This document shows, in pieces, positions 60,955 to 64,000 of a stretch of DNA of 64,000 bases. This DNA comes from Bactericera cockerelli (lineage: Eukaryota > Arthropoda > Insecta > Hemiptera > Triozidae): the NCBI GenBank assembly GCA_024516035.1, contig CM044964.1, forward strand, positions 26,022,317-26,086,316. Reading direction: 5' to 3'. Within the stretch, counting starts at the first letter, position 1. Each line of letters opens with the position of its first letter. The position numbers and the translations under genes were made by a program. Under the pieces are notes generated by a model, which saw only the letters and a list, made by a program, of their open reading frames with translations, was not told the origin of the DNA and did no database searches.

Positions 60955-62895
60955 ATTTATTTATTTATTTATTTATTTATTAAATTGACGGATATATCCA
61001 TTTTACATATTCCCTAATAAAATAAACTTAACTAAGAATAATAAAAGCTATCCTAAAATGATAACGATACTTAAAGATAATGAAAGATAAAAACAGCCTA
61101 ACAATACTGAAAGATAATGAAAGATAAAAACAGCCTAACAATATTAAAGGCAAGACTTATCAAAACAATGGTAAAGCTAAGAGTGCAACGAAAACAGGTT
61201 TAATAGTTTGGATTTAATAGAATCAGGAGACTCATTAAAGATATCAATATTGATAGGTTCATTGGAGAGCTTGTTGGTGAGACACATCATTCGGTTGATG
61301 GGATTATTAGCTCCAATATTTGTTTTAAAACTATGCGGAACAAATATATCCTGATTTCTTGTAACACGTTTTCTAACTTTGAAATTCAATTCATTCAAGA
61401 GACTTGGTGAATCAATTTTTCCACTCAACAGTTTTAGGATAAATACAATATCTGCAACATCACGTCTGTGAGAAAGTGATCTAAGTCCACTAAAGTCATA
61501 GATTTCAGAATAATCATGATTCATTATAGTGATTTTTTGTTTATAAGCAAGGATTCTCAAGAATTTCTTCTGAACTTTCTCTAGTAATGTAATATGTTCC
61601 TTGCAAAAAGGTGACCATAGGGACGAACAGTATTCTAAGGACGCGCGGACAATTGAACAGTACAACGCTTTCATTGTTTTTGGTGACTTAAAATCTTTAG
61701 TGTTCCGTTGAAGAAAGCCTAAGTTTTGAAATGCTTTGTTTTTAATATTAAGATAGTGATTGTTAAATTTCAAATCGGAAGAGATTGTGACACCAAGATC
61801 TTTGATATAGTTAACTCTTGAAAGATTCTCACCACAAAGAGTATAATTTAAAATTAAGGGGGTTCTTTTTCGATTGAATGAGATAACGTGACACTTTTTG
61901 ACATTCAAAACCATTCTGTTTTCGTCACACCACTCAGAAATGTTATTAAGAGCACGCTGCAATGCAAAACCATCATCCAAATCATCAACACGAAGTGCTA
62001 AGCGTAAATCATCAGCAAATAAAAGGGAAAAAACATTAGGCACACGAGTGACAAGGTCATTTATAAATAAGTTAAACAAGAGGCCAGATAAATGGCCACC
62101 TTGAGGACAACCAGAATTTACGTTAATAGGTCTAGATAAACAATTATTATATTTTACTATTTGTGTCCTATCAGATAAGTAACTATAGAACCATGTTAGA
62201 AGTGGACCACAAAGACCCAATGACGAAAGTTTTGAACACAGAATGTTTATATTAACCTTGTCAAAAGCTTTACTAAAATCTGTATACAGACAGTCAACTT
62301 GGCCGCCATCTTCAATGACAGATGTTAAAAATTGATAAAAGGTAATTAGATTAGTCAAAGTTGAGCGGCACTTTATAAAACCATGTTGATTTTCGACTAT
62401 CACAGGAGTTAACTGATGGTTGATTTTGTCAAAAACCAATGCCTCAAATACTTTGGGTATGGAAGATATTTTGGCAATAGGTCTAAAATTCTTAACGTCG
62501 GTTTTAGAACCACTTTTATAAAGTGGTAACACAAAAGAACTTTTCCAAAAAGTGGGAAATAAACCATCTGCTATTGATCTTTCAAATAGTTTAGCCAAAG
62601 GAGAAGAAAGCTCTGCAGCGCACTCTCTTAACAATATTGGGGGTACATTGTCAGGACCAGATGATGATGACCTTTTAAGGTTTGATAGTTTTTTATAAAC
62701 ATCGTTAGAGTTTATAGATAAAGAAGAAAGACCGTCTATCATTGGTTGGGAATATGGTACTTCCAATGGAACAATTTGCTCATCTGAGTAGACAGATGCA
62801 AAATGTAGACTAAATAAGTCTGCACTTGCGTTAGAATTATCAGCAGTAATGCCATTGAATTGTACACATTGAGGGGCATTATGATCATTTTTCAA
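60955..62895 (-). mobile_element. Non-LTR retrotransposon, 5'-truncated (Jockey/CR1-like)
   Basis: Minus-strand element with a reverse-transcriptase frame (61177-62895), a 3' UTR of about 200 bp containing a 41-bp direct duplication (61,065-61,145), and a (TAAA)n tail at 60,955-60,982. There is no endonuclease domain upstream, so the copy is 5'-truncated, the usual result of target-primed insertion. Target-site duplications were not identified. Confidence 0.8.
61177..62895 (-). CDS. Reverse transcriptase of non-LTR retrotransposon (partial ORF2)
   Basis: 572 codons, open throughout. It would copy element RNA into DNA at a nicked genomic target. Reverse-transcriptase motifs in order: LPLYKSGSKTDVKNFRPIA (fingers, about 124-142), the palm block TDFSKAFDKV (about 206-215), GCPQGGHLSGLLFNLFIND (about 262-280), the catalytic FADDL (about 294-298) and a thumb region with VNYIKDLGVTI (about 360-370). 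The C-terminal part contains ALYCSIVRASLEYCSSLWSP, typical of Jockey, CR1 and related clades. The endonuclease half is missing, so the first Met is arbitrary. No stop or frameshift is visible, suggesting a fairly young insertion. Clade placement is inference from motif wording. Confidence 0.88.
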   Translation of the reverse strand: MKNDHNAPQCVQFNGITADNSNASADLFSLHFASVYSDEQIVPLEVPYSQPMIDGLSSLSINSNDVYKKLSNLKRSSSSGPDNVPPILLRECAAELSSPLAKLFERSIADGLFPTFWKSSFVLPLYKSGSKTDVKNFRPIAKISSIPKVFEALVFDKINHQLTPVIVENQHGFIKCRSTLTNLITFYQFLTSVIEDGGQVDCLYTDFSKAFDKVNINILCSKLSSLGLCGPLLTWFYSYLSDRTQIVKYNNCLSRPINVNSGCPQGGHLSGLLFNLFINDLVTRVPNVFSLLFADDLRLALRVDDLDDGFALQRALNNISEWCDENRMVLNVKKCHVISFNRKRTPLILNYTLCGENLSRVNYIKDLGVTISSDLKFNNHYLNIKNKAFQNLGFLQRNTKDFKSPKTMKALYCSIVRASLEYCSSLWSPFCKEHITLLEKVQKKFLRILAYKQKITIMNHDYSEIYDFSGLRSLSHRRDVADIVFILKLLSGKIDSPSLLNELNFKVRKRVTRNQDIFVPHSFKTNIGANNPINRMMCLTNKLSNEPINIDIFNESPDSIKSKLLNLFSLHS

Positions 62896-63665
62896 ACTGC
62901 TGATGAAACCAAACTAAGCAAGTCTATTTCATTGAAAGACACAATGACTTGTCTATTATCTCCTGCATGGTGCAATTGAAGATATCAATCCCTGCACTGC
63001 CGATAATGTTATCAAGATCCTGAATTCTTCTGAGCGGGCTGTTCTGAGTGGTGTTATTTCTACTTTTGATGGTTCGGAATAAGTCTTTATCACACCAATA
63101 TATTTATACCTAATTCTGCAATTGTTATCCATCAACACTTTTCCGTCTTGTTTTTTTTTTAATATATTACTTTTATTGTGTGTTTGAGGTCTCTTATACA
63201 AACATAACATTTTAATACATTTAAAATGAGACTATTTCAAAGAGTATTAAAATATGGAAGTATTTTCTACCCTATTCAGATTAAATCTGGTGGCGGGATG
63301 GATTCAGGCAAAATAGAATATGATGATATCTTTTGTCTGATATTGACATTTTTGGAAACATTCACATACCCATCGATGTTTGAATTATTTATTTAAAAGA
63401 TAATTAGATATTTCTTGAAATTCTTTCCATGAAAACATTAGCTTCAGTATTCTTGTATTCAAGCGAAATAGAACATTATATTTTCTTTTGTCTGATACAT
63501 TTTTTGACATTTTTTTAATGACATTTTTGAAAACTTTCTCATAGCGACAACATTCATGTTTGAATTATTTATTTCTGAACATAAACATTAGTAATATTAT
63601 GATAGGTACCACCTATTGCTGATGGTAAAATTTTATTGATTTTGGCTGACAAACTCGGTACATTT
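62896..63665. other. Unassigned, with imperfect duplication
   Basis: 63,300-63,410 and 63,465-63,575 share AAATAGAA(T/C)AT, TTTTGTCTGATA, GACATTTTT and ATGTTTGAATTATTTATTT in the same order. Nothing else recognised. Confidence 0.45.
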
Positions 63666-63675
63666 TTTAAAAATA

Positions 63676-64000
63676 ATAATAATTATACTCTTTAGTGTAA
63701 GGTAACCAGTGGAAGGAAGGTGAGTTGAAGGATGGTAGGTAAGGGATACTCAAAGCATTTTTTACCACCTATTTTTTTTAATAGTTTTTCATCAATTATT
63801 TTTTATAAGAACAATTAACAAGCACAGAAACATAATATAAAATAAAATAAAATTATATACATAGATAAAATGCTTAAAATTGTTTTTTGTCATTTAAATT
63901 ACAGTAGAAGAGACCCGAAGTGCGCAAACATGTGTTGGGTCTCTTATTATTATGTGGTCAGTGTGGTCACAAACTCAAATTAATGAGGAAAAATACGTAC
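63676..64000 (-). mobile_element. SINE-C copy interrupted by a nested insertion
   Basis: 63,676-63,770 is the SINE-C 3' part, minus ((AAT)n, GGTAACCAGTGGAAGGAAGG, CAAAGCATTTTTTACCACCT). 63,945-64,000 resumes the body (CACAAACTCAAATTAATGAG). About 175 bp between them (63,771-63,944) is foreign and ends GAGACCCGAAGTGCGCAAAC ... GGGTCTCTT. The head lies past the edge. Confidence 0.7.

Noticed and set aside
62884..63081. Possible plus-strand transposase relic next to the LINE
   Set aside because: Two short frames separated by a stop and shift loosely recall pogo/Tigger text, but they are too short and diverged to support.

Overview
This window looks like insect nuclear DNA, probably from a hemipteran with a large, repeat-rich genome. 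That is inferred from AT-rich sequence, long introns, many tRNA-headed SINEs and an insect-type octopamine receptor gene. No species is assigned. Two host genes are supported, in divergent orientation. Most of the rest is interspersed elements and simple-sequence DNA.

Left part (1-9,864, minus strand): most of an ATAD1/Msp1 gene, the membrane-anchored AAA+ extractase of the mitochondrial and peroxisomal outer membranes (Drosophila nmd type). Six exons join in frame to 317 codons; the C-terminal exon(s) lie beyond the left edge. Its fourth intron (3,768-5,314) is unusual. It consists almost entirely of tandem copies of the 3' half of exon 4 (eight with a GT donor plus one broken copy), followed by copies of the 5' part of exon 5 with its acceptor. 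The repeat unit includes a piece of a SINE body. The other introns carry a 38-bp minisatellite (twice) and SINEs, one of them with a nearly complete 5S-rRNA-like head.

Middle (9,865-38,885): intergenic. It holds SINEs, two non-coding TIR element families, a hAT-type MITE with a near-perfect 8-bp target duplication, a 247-bp-armed inverted repeat, a TATAC satellite and a 2.8-kb segment present in three tandem copies (the last truncated) between inverted tRNA-like SINE heads.

Right part (38,886-58,692, plus strand): two coding exons of a beta-adrenergic-like octopamine receptor (Octbeta2R type), covering TM1-TM5 and most of intracellular loop 3, separated by an 18.6-kb repeat-filled intron. 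TM6, TM7 and the tail lie beyond the right edge. Loop 3 carries four copies of an LHPSD-type motif in longer tandem repeats. A SINE ends about 20 bp before the receptor's start codon. Beyond 59 kb there is a TIR element and a 5'-truncated non-LTR retrotransposon (minus strand) with an open 572-codon reverse-transcriptase frame.

The two genes have no evident functional link: ATAD1 acts in outer-membrane protein quality control, the receptor in octopamine signalling through cAMP. Splice sites were read by eye from GT/AG signals, phase compatibility and recollection of the protein families; no searches were run. Element family letters (SINE-A, -C, -D, -E, -F, -S, 5S-SINE, TIR-G, TIR-H, L-tail) are local labels used only here.
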